From Zancudomyces culisetae (lineage: Eukaryota > Kickxellomycota > Harpellomycetes > Harpellales > Legeriomycetaceae): a stretch of 19,778 nt of DNA. Numbering within the stretch: the first letter of the stretch is position 1; each line of letters begins with the position of its first letter. Location: NCBI GenBank assembly GCA_001969505.1, contig LSSK01001089.1, positions 1 through 19,778 on the forward strand, in the 5' to 3' direction. Positions 1 through 8,011 of this stretch are shown piece after piece. The notes under the pieces are model-generated. The model had not been told where the DNA came from. It did not search any database and worked only from the letters and a program-made list of their open reading frames with translations. Made by a program: the position numbers and the translations under genes.

Positions 1-1
1 G

Positions 2-1945
2 ATATTACAAAAGCAAATATTCAAGCTGGGAGAAAAGATAGAAAAGCTCGCCAGTGAAACTGTTGCACAGCTTCATAGTACTGAAAGGGGAGAAGAAACA
101 AACAACAGTAGAGCAAAATTCAGAGGCAGCCAAAATATACAAGGGATATATCTTGGTGGGTATTCCCATTTGACCAAGAACTCACAGGACGGTTTAGATG
201 ATAAAATTGAATTGTATAGGTCAAAATACGGCATTTACAAAAGGGAACTTAGGCTCATCACGACAAAAGCGGATCTGATGTGCAGCAAACTTAGAATACT
301 GGATTCCAGTGCATTGAACAACGGAAATAGCATTAATTCAGCTGGGTACAGCGATTACAGCTACAGAATCACTGATCAAGATGGTCCTACAAAGGTGAAA
401 ACTTTGTTCAGATCAATCGAACGGGATTATAAATGTCTTAGCGCAAAATTGCAAAGCATAAAACTGGACATAAATCTTTTTTCTGAAATTAAAAAGTTTA
501 AGAGTCTACATCAGAACCTATACAGCATGATAGCCATGGTAAAAGCCAAAATCCTTGAATTTAGAAACCAAAGAAACCACGAGTTTAGAAAAATACAGAA
601 ATCAAGACTAAGTAGGTATAATACAAGTGGTCTATTTTACAAAAATAACTTTTCAACTTCTGACTTTTCTTTGCAGGATTGTACATTTTCGAATGACGAA
701 AGTGATTGCGGTGAAACTGATTTTAAAAAACTGGTTGTTCAAATCGGCTCAATTACTGATGTTAAAAAGCAACTACTCTTCCAAATGTCCAAGATTGTGT
801 TTGACATACGGAACAAAATAATCTTTGCATACCTATCTTATGCACTCTCAGGATGTAACCTTGACTACCAGAGAGCAAAAAAAGAAACATATCTTGAATT
901 GAAATCCCTATTAGAAGAAATCGTTCAGGTTAAGAATTCGTCCTTTTTCTCCTTCTACAAAGCAGAGTCCCCGCGTATCGGCTTATATAGCCCAAATTTG
1001 GGCTTCGGTAAACACTCAGTAATGGATTTTAATACTTCTCGAATCAAAAGTTTTGCTTCTGATGAGCTTTATGTACTAACTCCGCGAGCAGCTATACGCA
1101 CCCAGTCCAGTATGTCTTTTAGTGGCGGTATCAGGGACTTAGTTTCCTCTAAGAAAAGGACAAGCCAGCTCCGACAACCCACTCCGCTCCGATTTAACAA
1201 CATGGCTGAAATTCTTTCAAATGTATCCCCTAGTCCCGCAGCCCTCAAAACTTCTCAAAAATACCATACGCAGCAACGATCCACACTTGTTAGCCCTCCT
1301 CCCATACTCTCTGAAGTGGTTTTGAAAGAATTTTTAGAAAAACCTTTGGAGAAATCCACGGATAATATGTTCAGAAAACAAACCAGAGGGTCACTACCTC
1401 ATCCAACTGCCCTTTCTTACTCTGCACTCACTGGCAGCCCAAGTAGTTCTCCTTCAAGGCTCGGTCAAAAAATCCCCAATACATCACCCAGATCTTCACC
1501 CGAAAGTTCTCTAATAAAAAGCACTAAAAAAACCCCAATATATGCCCCACCTAGTCCATTTAACGATTTTGATTTTACCTCTCCATTTAACGATGACATG
1601 AAAGATATGTTTGCAAAGGAGGATGAACTTGGTGCTACCTATAACGATCTGTCTCACAGCGATTCTACGTCACTCAACCTTTATCTTGATTTAGATAACT
1701 CCTCAACAGGAAATTTGTTTAATGGTTCTTCGAGCTCTACCGCTGCGGCTAACAACGAAGACAACCAGGCATATGGTGAGATCACTACACCTGTCAAACA
1801 AAACTTCCATTTTCTCGCTGACCCCGCCATTTCTTCCAAAAATTTTATGAAGGGCCTTCGCCATTCGACCAGCCCTTCAGCGAAACAATTCAATTTACCT
1901 GTTCCCACTCCCTTGAACTGGGAGAAGTTTTCGACTTTTATATGA
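2..1945 (+). CDS. KAR9: Kar9-like spindle-positioning adaptor, C-terminal part (5' end outside window)
   Basis: The frame is open from base 2 with no ATG before the first recognisable region, so the gene enters from the left; 647 codons are visible. The first ~270 residues are helical and charged, with coiled-coil-like stretches. The rest is Ser/Thr/Pro-rich, low in complexity and full of SP/TP sites, as expected for a disordered phosphorylated tail. Two copies of an LxxPTPh motif are present: LRQPTPL (1169-1189) and LPVPTPL close to the C-terminus (1895-1915). From family knowledge, Kar9 links Bim1/EB1 on microtubule plus ends to the actin/myosin V system, and its disordered tail binds Bim1 through SxIP and LxxPTPh motifs. 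I see no clear SxIP. The identification rests on architecture and these motifs, not on overall similarity, so another Bim1/EB1-binding or cytoskeletal protein is possible. Confidence 0.5.
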   Translation: MLQKQIFKLGEKIEKLASETVAQLHSTERGEETNNSRAKFRGSQNIQGIYLGGYSHLTKNSQDGLDDKIELYRSKYGIYKRELRLITTKADLMCSKLRILDSSALNNGNSINSAGYSDYSYRITDQDGPTKVKTLFRSIERDYKCLSAKLQSIKLDINLFSEIKKFKSLHQNLYSMIAMVKAKILEFRNQRNHEFRKIQKSRLSRYNTSGLFYKNNFSTSDFSLQDCTFSNDESDCGETDFKKLVVQIGSITDVKKQLLFQMSKIVFDIRNKIIFAYLSYALSGCNLDYQRAKKETYLELKSLLEEIVQVKNSSFFSFYKAESPRIGLYSPNLGFGKHSVMDFNTSRIKSFASDELYVLTPRAAIRTQSSMSFSGGIRDLVSSKKRTSQLRQPTPLRFNNMAEILSNVSPSPAALKTSQKYHTQQRSTLVSPPPILSEVVLKEFLEKPLEKSTDNMFRKQTRGSLPHPTALSYSALTGSPSSSPSRLGQKIPNTSPRSSPESSLIKSTKKTPIYAPPSPFNDFDFTSPFNDDMKDMFAKEDELGATYNDLSHSDSTSLNLYLDLDNSSTGNLFNGSSSSTAAANNEDNQAYGEITTPVKQNFHFLADPAISSKNFMKGLRHSTSPSAKQFNLPVPTPLNWEKFSTFI

Positions 1946-2600
1946 TAGCCTAGAAAAAGCCCATGTCCTTCTCCCCATCCTCAATATCTTGATTTGCCTT
2001 CAAATCATTTTCATCTGTTGTTTTATGGCACACATTATCCTTCACTCGCACTGTGTTTTATTTTTTTTGTTTTATATTTTACTATGATTTATATCCTCGT
2101 CGATTAATACCTGTTTCTACACACGAATCATTATTTTTCAAAATAAATGTACTTTACTTCTCAGTCTTTAGGGGGGTGGATAATGTTGATATACTGCTTC
2201 ATTTCTAGATTCCAGAGTCACGTTGTTATTCGCTACACAATGATCCGATATTTGAAAACAGCCAATAGTAGCTACAATATCCATTTCCGTTAATTAGCAT
2301 TTTATGACTTTTAAACAGCTTTATTTGGAAGAGTAGTACCTGGAATCAAAAAAAAGGAGGGAAAAACACATCTTTTCAATTTGTTTACTTTACAACCGTT
2401 CTTATGACTTTCACCAATTAAAACGTACTAGACAACTAAACGATTAAGAATTTGTACAAAAGAAGTCTAACCTACGAGACCATAAACAACAAATAGTAGA
2501 CAGTAAACAGTAACTAGCAAATATACACGCCTTTCTCTCTCCTACATATAAAAACTATTAAAATAGAATCAATATTATATATTTTTTCGAGCATACAGGC
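1946..2600. other. Intergenic region between the KAR9-like gene and DCS1
   Basis: No open frame of note. It should contain the 3' UTR of the left gene and the promoter of DCS1. It has poly-T/poly-A tracts and a TATA-like stretch (TATATAAAAA near 2546) about 50 bp before the DCS1 ATG. Nothing else is recognised. Confidence 0.5.
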
Positions 2601-3735
2601 ATGGAAAACCAAAGTATCATCAAAAAGTTACACAGTTTTGTTCCCACGCAAATCATAAATGAAGGTAAATTTTCAGCCCAGTTTAATAAAAAAATACTTA
2701 TTCAAACTAGCTTCACATTCAAGTTGTTTTTATTAATTATGTTACTATCGTTATTATTTGCGTTTAAAAAAGAGCACCTATCCTCATCTTGATTTGAAGA
2801 AATATTTTTTTCCAGATTCATTAATACTGTGTTTATTCAAACAAATAGATGTAAGCACAAAGAGAATCGTGTTTTTGGGTCACCTAGAGGGCGTCGAGGG
2901 TGATAAAGGCCAGGCGTTACTCATTGCTGAACGGATTCATTTCAAGTTTGATATCTCGCGATTAAACAAAAAGATTATTCAATCCACACACTTTGAAAAT
3001 ATCCAGGAGAACGATATCTACGGGTGGGCTGAAGGTTGTTTATTCAGAACAGATATCGAGGATTCTGATGGTATTACCAAGAGCTATGAGCCTCAAACCA
3101 AGTTTATGATGATTCATCCAGCTACTCAAAAACATATTGACAAATACATGGGTGATACCAAAAAGTACCTCGAGGAAACACCAGAATTATACAAACTGGT
3201 TACAAAAAAATATATAGAAAGTGAAGATCTAAGTCGCACATCTTGGGTATACAACATTCTTGAAGGAAAGGCCGAGGTTGATAGGGTGGTTTATAAGGAT
3301 ACCGACCCAAATGAAGGATTTGTTTTACTCCCAGATAGCAAGTGGGATGGTATCACTCTCAAAACGTTGTACCTTGTTGCCTTGGTAAATGATAGATCGA
3401 TAAAATCACTGCGTGATTTGACGTCAAAACATGTCGGTTTATTGAAAAACATCAAGCACAAGTCAATGGAAACAATCAAATGTAGATATCCTGGAATCAC
3501 TGAATCTGATATTATGATGTTTGTTCATTATTTGCCATCTTATTACCACTTCCATGTTCATATAATCAACGTAAACTTTGATGCTGGTTCGGTCAGTGCA
3601 AATGTAGGAAGAGCCCATCTCATTGATAGTATAATTAACAACATTCAAAACATAAGCCCCAGTTATTATCAAAATACTTCGTTATATATTTCAGTCAACA
3701 ACAAAATGTACAATATGTTTCAGCATTCTGAATAA
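2601..3735 (+). CDS. DCS1: Scavenger mRNA-decapping enzyme, Dcs1/DcpS family (HIT hydrolase), two exons
   Basis: Cleaves the m7GpppN cap left after 3'-5' mRNA decay. The long frame has no ATG before its conserved part. ATG 2601 starts a short exon (2601-2664) that, joined to 2849-3735, gives a 316-residue protein. At the junction it reads FVPTQIINE-DVSTKRIVFLG, which aligns without gaps to the N-terminal start of DcpS/Dcs1. The HIT motif HFHVHI gives H255, H257 and H259, the middle one being the expected nucleophile. Other family blocks include the NDIYGW region, the KWVNNIL-like SWVYNIL region and the VVYKD...GFVLLPDSKWDG block. Length is a little below S. cerevisiae Dcs1 (350). It converges with the Qng1-like gene, whose stop is about 157 bp away. 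Whether it represents Dcs1 or the Dcs2 regulator cannot be told here; the intact histidine triad favours an active enzyme. Confidence 0.88.
2665..2848 (+). other. Probable spliceosomal intron in DCS1 (184 nt)
   Basis: Donor GAAG|GTAAAT and acceptor AAATAG|ATG give an in-frame junction that restores the family N-terminus. A TTAAT branch-point-like site lies at 2821-2825, about 23 nt before the acceptor; TATTAAT at 2731-2737 is another candidate. An alternative acceptor with a strong pyrimidine tract (TTTTTTCCAG, ending 2815) is also in frame but would insert about 11 extra residues. The donor departs from the usual yeast GTATGT. Confidence 0.65.
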
Positions 3736-3892
3736 ACCCACTTTATATTTATAATCCTTTGTATGGTACTTTGATCTAAATAAATAACAAGCCGTGATTT
3801 CTTGAGGTGCTACTAAAATACGAGGCTATAATTCCCCTGAAAAGCAAGTTTGATTTTTGCTTTCCTGTTTACTCTCGAATCTAAAACGTAAA

Positions 3893-5044
3893 CTAAATAT
3901 AAATAGAGCCATCGCCACCTGCTTTCATGCTTTTTTCATATGAATACCAAAAAATAAACCAGTTGTAAGGTACAATTGCAGCAACTGTGGCACTTGAAGA
4001 TGGTTCGGCTGAAATATTTGATTCTTGTACTGGTGTTTGAGCACAGCACATCATACTCTTGTAATATTCGGTTAATTTTATACTGATATACAAGTTCGTG
4101 GCGTACATCGATTTCTGGCATGCCAGTAAGTTGGTATTATCGATACCCGACCTATTATCATTCAACGACAAGATGCCTATCTTTTGGGTATACAAAAAAT
4201 CATAGGTGAAAGGAAGGATGACAAGAAAATTGTCAACATCGCTAAAGTTGAATAACTTGGTGTGGTTCCTGTGTAAGTTCAAGCACACCCTTGTCGCACT
4301 AGAAAATAAATTTAATCTAACTACTTTTTCTCCACCGTCTATTTCAATTTTTGTACTATCATTGAAATACGGGAATGTATTTACCAAGAATTTTACCACG
4401 TCATTTCCACTGGTAGTATCTTTGAATTTATTTACAATCAAATCTCCTACAGTTGCGCTGCCAAGAGTGTCTAGTATTTTACCTACTCCATTCAATACAT
4501 TTACAATACCCTTAGCCAAGGGTTGTAGAACAGTAGGCTTCATTATGGTCATTCCACTAATATATTCACCAGTCTTCGGATCCTTAAGTGCTGGTTCTTC
4601 TTTTGATAGCGGAATCCTGAAATTTTCCGAAATCTGTAGTACCGTTAGTTCTCGCAGAATCTTTGAGTCTAATTCTGTGTATGATAAAAAAAGAGAAATA
4701 CACCCTGCCAATATAAATTGATCCATCTCACCACCCAGTTTAGCTGATATTTCATCGGGTTGGTAGCCAAATACACCAGTCAACATTTCGACAATAATCA
4801 TAAAATTAATCTCTGCGGCTGCCGTGTCGAATTTAAAAGGAAATCTATCGCACCAATGTGTATAGCTTTTTACGTGCTGAGTGAAAGTGCTGACCTCGAT
4901 TTTTTTAATGTAGTCCTTAAAGTTCAATTCGAATTTATTGTCACAGCAATGTACCAATTCGGTACAGCTGTTTTTGACCTCCTCGAGATAATTTAGTTCC
5001 GGTGGGAGATTTAAACGCGCGTCACTGTAGTTTTCAAGTATCAT
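3893..5044 (-). CDS. Divergent queuosine-salvage family protein (DUF2419/Qng1-like)
   Basis: A 383-residue single-exon ORF from a clear ATG. The pattern follows the DUF2419 (Qng1) fold: WCDRFPFKFD then an EINFMIIVEML helix (residues 64-88), a GGEMDQFILAGCISLFLS segment, LTVLQISENFRIP (133-145) matching the family's lT..qiaelFgip, then FLVNTFPYFND (219-229) and a DVDNFLVILPF...GIL block (269-291). Family members hydrolyse queuosine 5'-phosphate to release queuine for tRNA wobble modification. Odd features: the usually invariant VDxLNFxFW-like signature reads VEMLTGVFGY, and the later DYRxPQ-like element reads as FTYDFL, so residues I would expect in the active site or pocket are not obvious. 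It may be a catalytically altered or inactive relative. The family assignment is from pattern memory. It diverges from the small two-exon gene on its 5' side. Confidence 0.6.
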   Translation of the reverse strand: MILENYSDARLNLPPELNYLEEVKNSCTELVHCCDNKFELNFKDYIKKIEVSTFTQHVKSYTHWCDRFPFKFDTAAAEINFMIIVEMLTGVFGYQPDEISAKLGGEMDQFILAGCISLFLSYTELDSKILRELTVLQISENFRIPLSKEEPALKDPKTGEYISGMTIMKPTVLQPLAKGIVNVLNGVGKILDTLGSATVGDLIVNKFKDTTSGNDVVKFLVNTFPYFNDSTKIEIDGGEKVVRLNLFSSATRVCLNLHRNHTKLFNFSDVDNFLVILPFTYDFLYTQKIGILSLNDNRSGIDNTNLLACQKSMYATNLYISIKLTEYYKSMMCCAQTPVQESNISAEPSSSATVAAIVPYNWFIFWYSYEKSMKAGGDGSIYI

Positions 5045-5185
5045 TTTTTATTCTTATTGTGATGATATTGTGGATCTTCTCTCGAGTAATACTGCAACAA
5101 CTACAAAACTCTAGAAGGGTGGAGCTAAGGTGGATAAAGTTTATTCACTTTGAAAAGTGCGAATCTTCAAAAAAAATAATCGTAT

Positions 5186-5224
5186 ATGCATTGAAAACAT
5201 GCATTAAAAACATGCACTAAAAAC
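5186..5224. repeat. Three tandem 13-bp repeats (ATGCAYTRAAAAC)
   Basis: Units 5186-5198, 5199-5211 and 5212-5224 read ATGCATTGAAAAC, ATGCATTAAAAAC and ATGCACTAAAAAC. They lie in the divergent promoter region between the Qng1-like gene and the small two-exon gene. They could be a binding-site array or simple slippage. Confidence 0.8.
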
Positions 5225-5256
5225 AAATCTAGCCAATCAACCCCTGGAAAAAAAAA

Positions 5257-5280
5257 GTTTTGGTTTTGGTTTTGGTTTTG
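5257..5280. repeat. (GTTTTG)x4 microsatellite
   Basis: Four perfect GTTTTG units preceded by an A9 run. Located in the same divergent intergenic region as the 13-bp repeats. No function is evident. Confidence 0.85.
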
Positions 5281-5367
5281 GTTCAAGTCTTGCATTCCCG
5301 CGCTAATAGGAAAATGGGCAGCACAGTTTGATTTAAAACGTAACCATGCTTATTCGAACGGATATTA

Positions 5368-5890
5368 ATGTTACAGTCGGTTTTTAACAAACCCAAAGAT
5401 GTAAAACTACAAAGCCAAAGCCAACCAAGGTGTAGAAGTACACTTCTAGTGTTGTTATCATTTCATTCTAGCTTGCTCGCTGTATTGAGTAGTAGCAATA
5501 AAATACGAGACAGTACTAAAAGAAGGCATATATCCTGAACACTAGCAGGGTTTTTACAAATATTTTGTACCTCGGCCAGAGAGGGGAGCCCATGTGAACT
5601 TGATGTTAGTTTATTCACCATTGGAAGAATTAGAACGGCTGAAGCAGGATGGGATTTTTTCCGGACTTGAGATAGTAAAATTCATAAAGTGTACAGGAGC
5701 AAAATGGGCACCTTGTTACGGGATTGTAGCTGTGCCAAGCATCTACCGCCATTTAAACCAGCTATTAAGTTTATCTCATAAAACACATTATTGCTATAAG
5801 GTGATTCCTGTAATTATTGGAGGTTTTCTGGGAGACTGTGGAAAGAAAGAGGAGATTCCAGACAATGTGGTTTCCTTACCTGAAAAATAA
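5368..5890 (+). CDS. Small conserved-looking protein of unknown function, probably two exons
   Basis: The main exon is open from 5546 to 5890, but its first in-frame ATG (5603) lies inside what looks like coding sequence: residues before it read GFYKYFVPRPERGAHVNLM in the same frame. A good intron 3' end precedes it: TACTAAA at 5514-5520 followed by CACTAG ending 5545. An ATG at 5368 opens an 11-codon exon ending KPKD directly before GTAAAA (5401), and this joins in phase. The product would be about 126 residues (exons 5368-5400 and 5546-5890). I do not recognise the family. There is no signal peptide or clear membrane span; a hydrophobic VIPVIIGGFLG segment is near the C-terminus. If there is no intron, the fallback is a 95-residue protein from ATG 5603. 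It lies about 416 bp upstream of ETR1 in the same direction. Confidence 0.5.
5401..5545 (+). other. Candidate intron in the small unknown gene (145 nt)
   Basis: Donor GTAAAA at 5401, branch-point-like TACTAAA at 5514-5520, acceptor TAG ending 5545 (or CAG ending 5548, also in phase). Branch-to-acceptor spacing of about 26 nt is typical for yeast. The donor resembles the GTAAAT of the DCS1 intron. Exon 1 is short, so the donor is the less certain end. Confidence 0.45.
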
Positions 5891-5944
5891 AATGAAATAA
5901 AATAAAATATTTACGAACCTCAAACGATTCATTTGATTAAATTC

Positions 5945-5950
5945 CACGTG
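5945..5950. promoter_or_regulatory. CACGTG E-box upstream of ETR1
   Basis: A palindromic CACGTG about 360 bp upstream of the ETR1 ATG. In yeasts this core is bound by bHLH factors such as Cbf1, Pho4 or Ino2/Ino4. Occupancy is not shown by the sequence. The remainder of 5891-6306 is AT-rich promoter DNA. Confidence 0.4.
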
Positions 5951-6306
5951 CGAAACTGCTTAGTAATTCATGGACATAGAATGCGGCTGAGATTGAAAAA
6001 AAATTGTATAAAAACTAGCATAAGCTTTTTCAATTGTTCTTTTTGTTTCGAAATCTTCGTCTGGTTACTTGGCCGTGATTTGACGATCAATGGGTGGATT
6101 AATATCCCATAAAAGCTCGATTTTCACATTTTAAAACTTCTGGAAAATTAAAAAGACAAAGAAATCTGAACAAAAAACATATATAAACGCAATTAAATAC
6201 CATACTCCATCTGAAAATAAACAAAATCCAAACCTACTATCTGTAATAGTATCTATTCTTTACTTTACTCGGAAAAGAAAAAAAGGAAAAAACAAGTGTA
6301 TTCAAA

Positions 6307-7440
6307 ATGGTAAAACCAGAATGGGGCAGAGCAGCTATCTATACTCAGCACGGAAACCCACAAGATGTAATCAAAGTATATGACTTCAAGCTGGAGGCAC
6401 TCCCAGAGGACAAGATTTTGATAGAGAATTTTGTGGCACCAATCAATCCTTCAGATGTGAACGTAGTCCAAGGTGTATACCCACTTCCCAAGGATAGAAC
6501 CGAGTTCACAGTAAAGTCGAATTCAGCTGAAGGTGGTGTAGAGAAATTAGTTGGTACCATTGGAGGAAATGAATCAATTGGAAGAGTTCTTGAAATTGGC
6601 AGCAAGGTCGCATCCATCTCGCAGCAAAACTTTGCGGTTGGTGACTGGGTCATGTTTATGAGCTCACCGGTAGCAAGTGCTTGGACAACACACACACACG
6701 TTTCACCAAACGAAGTTATTGTGCTTAAAAACACACATGGTTTATCTCCCACCCAGATTGCATCCATCAAAGTCAACGCATCCACCGCTTACAGAATGCT
6801 TTTAGACATTGTAAAGCTGGAAAAGGGCGACTACGTCATTCAAAACGGAGCCAACAGTGGTGTAGGCCAAATTATAATCCAACTGGCAAAACGCTGGGGA
6901 TACCACACAGTCAATGTTGTTCGAGGACGCGAAAACTTTGACCAGCTCGAGTCATTTTTGAAGGGATTGGGTGCTGACATAGTGGTCAAAGAGGAGGACT
7001 TGGAGAGCCCAGAGGTTGTCGCACTTCTTGCAGACAAGCCGGTCAGGTTGGCTCTAGACTGTGTTTGTGGTCCTCAGGCCATGAAGATGGTAAAACACTT
7101 GAAACCTGAAGGTGTTATAGCAACCTATGGAGGCATGTCCAAACAACCAATGCCGGCTTCCGCGCCCATTTTGATCTTCAAGGATATAACATTTAAGGGT
7201 TACTGGGTATCGAAATGGTACAAAAAGAACACACCAGCAAAATGGTTGGAGATGTGGGATGACATTATGACTATGATGGAGAAGGGTGAGCTAAAAGAGC
7301 AAGTCACCACACCAATAAACTGGTTTTCGGGTTCTGGCAGCTCTGAGAAGCCACTTGATATCCAGGAAGTGCAAAATGCAGTTACTTCCACTTTTACCAG
7401 CGGTAGAAAGGAGATTTTTGTTTTTACTAATAACTATTAG
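6307..7440 (+). CDS. ETR1: Enoyl-[acyl-carrier-protein]/2-enoyl thioester reductase (Etr1/MECR family)
   Basis: NADPH-dependent reductase of the last step of mitochondrial type II fatty-acid synthesis, which feeds lipoic acid production. It is a 377-residue medium-chain dehydrogenase/reductase without zinc ligands. The family signature APINPSDVNVVQGVYP (residues 44-59) carries the catalytic-type Tyr58. GGNES follows at 87-90, the nucleotide-binding turn QNGANSGVGQ spans 179-188, and VRLALDCVCG and YGGMSKQP match MECR/Etr1. The similarity is closer to animal MECR-type spacing than to the yeast form with its longer insert. Odd: the ATG (6307) sits where the mature Candida tropicalis enzyme begins. 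The frame upstream closes at a TAG (6247-6249) with no other ATG, so the ~20-residue mitochondrial presequence is not encoded in this exon. Confidence 0.9.
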   Translation: MVKPEWGRAAIYTQHGNPQDVIKVYDFKLEALPEDKILIENFVAPINPSDVNVVQGVYPLPKDRTEFTVKSNSAEGGVEKLVGTIGGNESIGRVLEIGSKVASISQQNFAVGDWVMFMSSPVASAWTTHTHVSPNEVIVLKNTHGLSPTQIASIKVNASTAYRMLLDIVKLEKGDYVIQNGANSGVGQIIIQLAKRWGYHTVNVVRGRENFDQLESFLKGLGADIVVKEEDLESPEVVALLADKPVRLALDCVCGPQAMKMVKHLKPEGVIATYGGMSKQPMPASAPILIFKDITFKGYWVSKWYKKNTPAKWLEMWDDIMTMMEKGELKEQVTTPINWFSGSGSSEKPLDIQEVQNAVTSTFTSGRKEIFVFTNNY

Positions 7441-7558
7441 TTTATCGGTTGTTTTATTATAGGTAAAAAAATAAGATTATATACTATTTGCGTTAAATAA
7501 ACAAGATATGTACTTCAAAATTGAAGCCATCGATGGTAAAGCTCGTGTTCACTATAAA

Positions 7559-8011
7559 CTAATCTGGGTGTTGATCTAACTGGACTCTCACCATATCTCT
7601 TTTCAGGTATCTCATCTCTTTAAGAACCCTTGAATATGTAGAAAGCGAAAAGTGAAATCCATATTTTTTACCCACAGCTACCAAATCACTTAACCTGATT
7701 CTTGGATTTGCGGCTACCTCAGCAGCAACCATAGCTTTGATCCTGCTTTTATCTTTTTTTTTGTATTGTTTTCTCAAATGATGATCCTGAATACTGTTTA
7801 AATTGCTAAATTCGCCATTAAAGTATCTTTTTTTTAATGTTCTTAGGGTTGTCCCAGAGATATCCAAAGTCTCGATTATTTTTCGGTTTGGTTCGGATCT
7901 CTGTATCATCACTACAAAACTTTTTATTTTTTCCACAGTTATGAGTGTTCTGGTCTTTCTCATGGATACTCTACCAGGCATTTTTGAGTTTGCGGGTAGT
8001 ATTGTTGTCAT
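7559..8011 (-). CDS. Tc1/mariner/IS630-like transposase N-terminal DNA-binding region (truncated or domesticated)
   Basis: A 150-residue basic protein. It has two predicted helix-turn-helix units: residues ~27-66 (VEKIKSFVVMIQRS...LDISGTTLRTLKKRY) and ~89-133 (SRIKAMVAAEVAANPRIRLSD...FSLSTYSRVLKEM). A Lys/Arg-rich linker (QYKKKDKSR) separates them. This paired HTH layout, with the LxxLxxxxGxxxSxxTxxRxLKE pattern in the second unit, is that of Tc1/pogo/IS630 transposases. The DDE catalytic domain is absent: the frame ends at TAG 7559-7561, only 118 bp from the ETR1 stop. The in-frame codons after that stop include IDGFNFEVH, weakly like the first catalytic-Asp region (FIDExGF), before another stop. 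No terminal inverted repeats were found. It is either a decayed transposon or a small captured DNA-binding protein. Confidence 0.6.
   Translation of the reverse strand: MTTILPANSKMPGRVSMRKTRTLITVEKIKSFVVMIQRSEPNRKIIETLDISGTTLRTLKKRYFNGEFSNLNSIQDHHLRKQYKKKDKSRIKAMVAAEVAANPRIRLSDLVAVGKKYGFHFSLSTYSRVLKEMRYLKRDMVRVQLDQHPD

Noticed and set aside
2068-2080. Match to the S. cerevisiae ARS core (TTTTATATTTT)
   Set aside because: Frequent by chance in AT-rich DNA and origin motifs differ between yeast species.
4206-4721. 171-codon frame antisense to the Qng1-like gene
   Set aside because: Lies wholly within a longer gene with recognisable family pattern; a shadow frame.
5278-5290. GGTTCAAGTCT resembling a tRNA/Pol III B box
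   Set aside because: No A box or cloverleaf upstream; the preceding bases are the GTTTTG microsatellite.
6307-7440. CUG codon reassigned to serine
   Set aside because: CTG codons in the ETR1 homologue fall at conserved leucine/hydrophobic positions, for example VKLEKGD and IIQLAKRWG.
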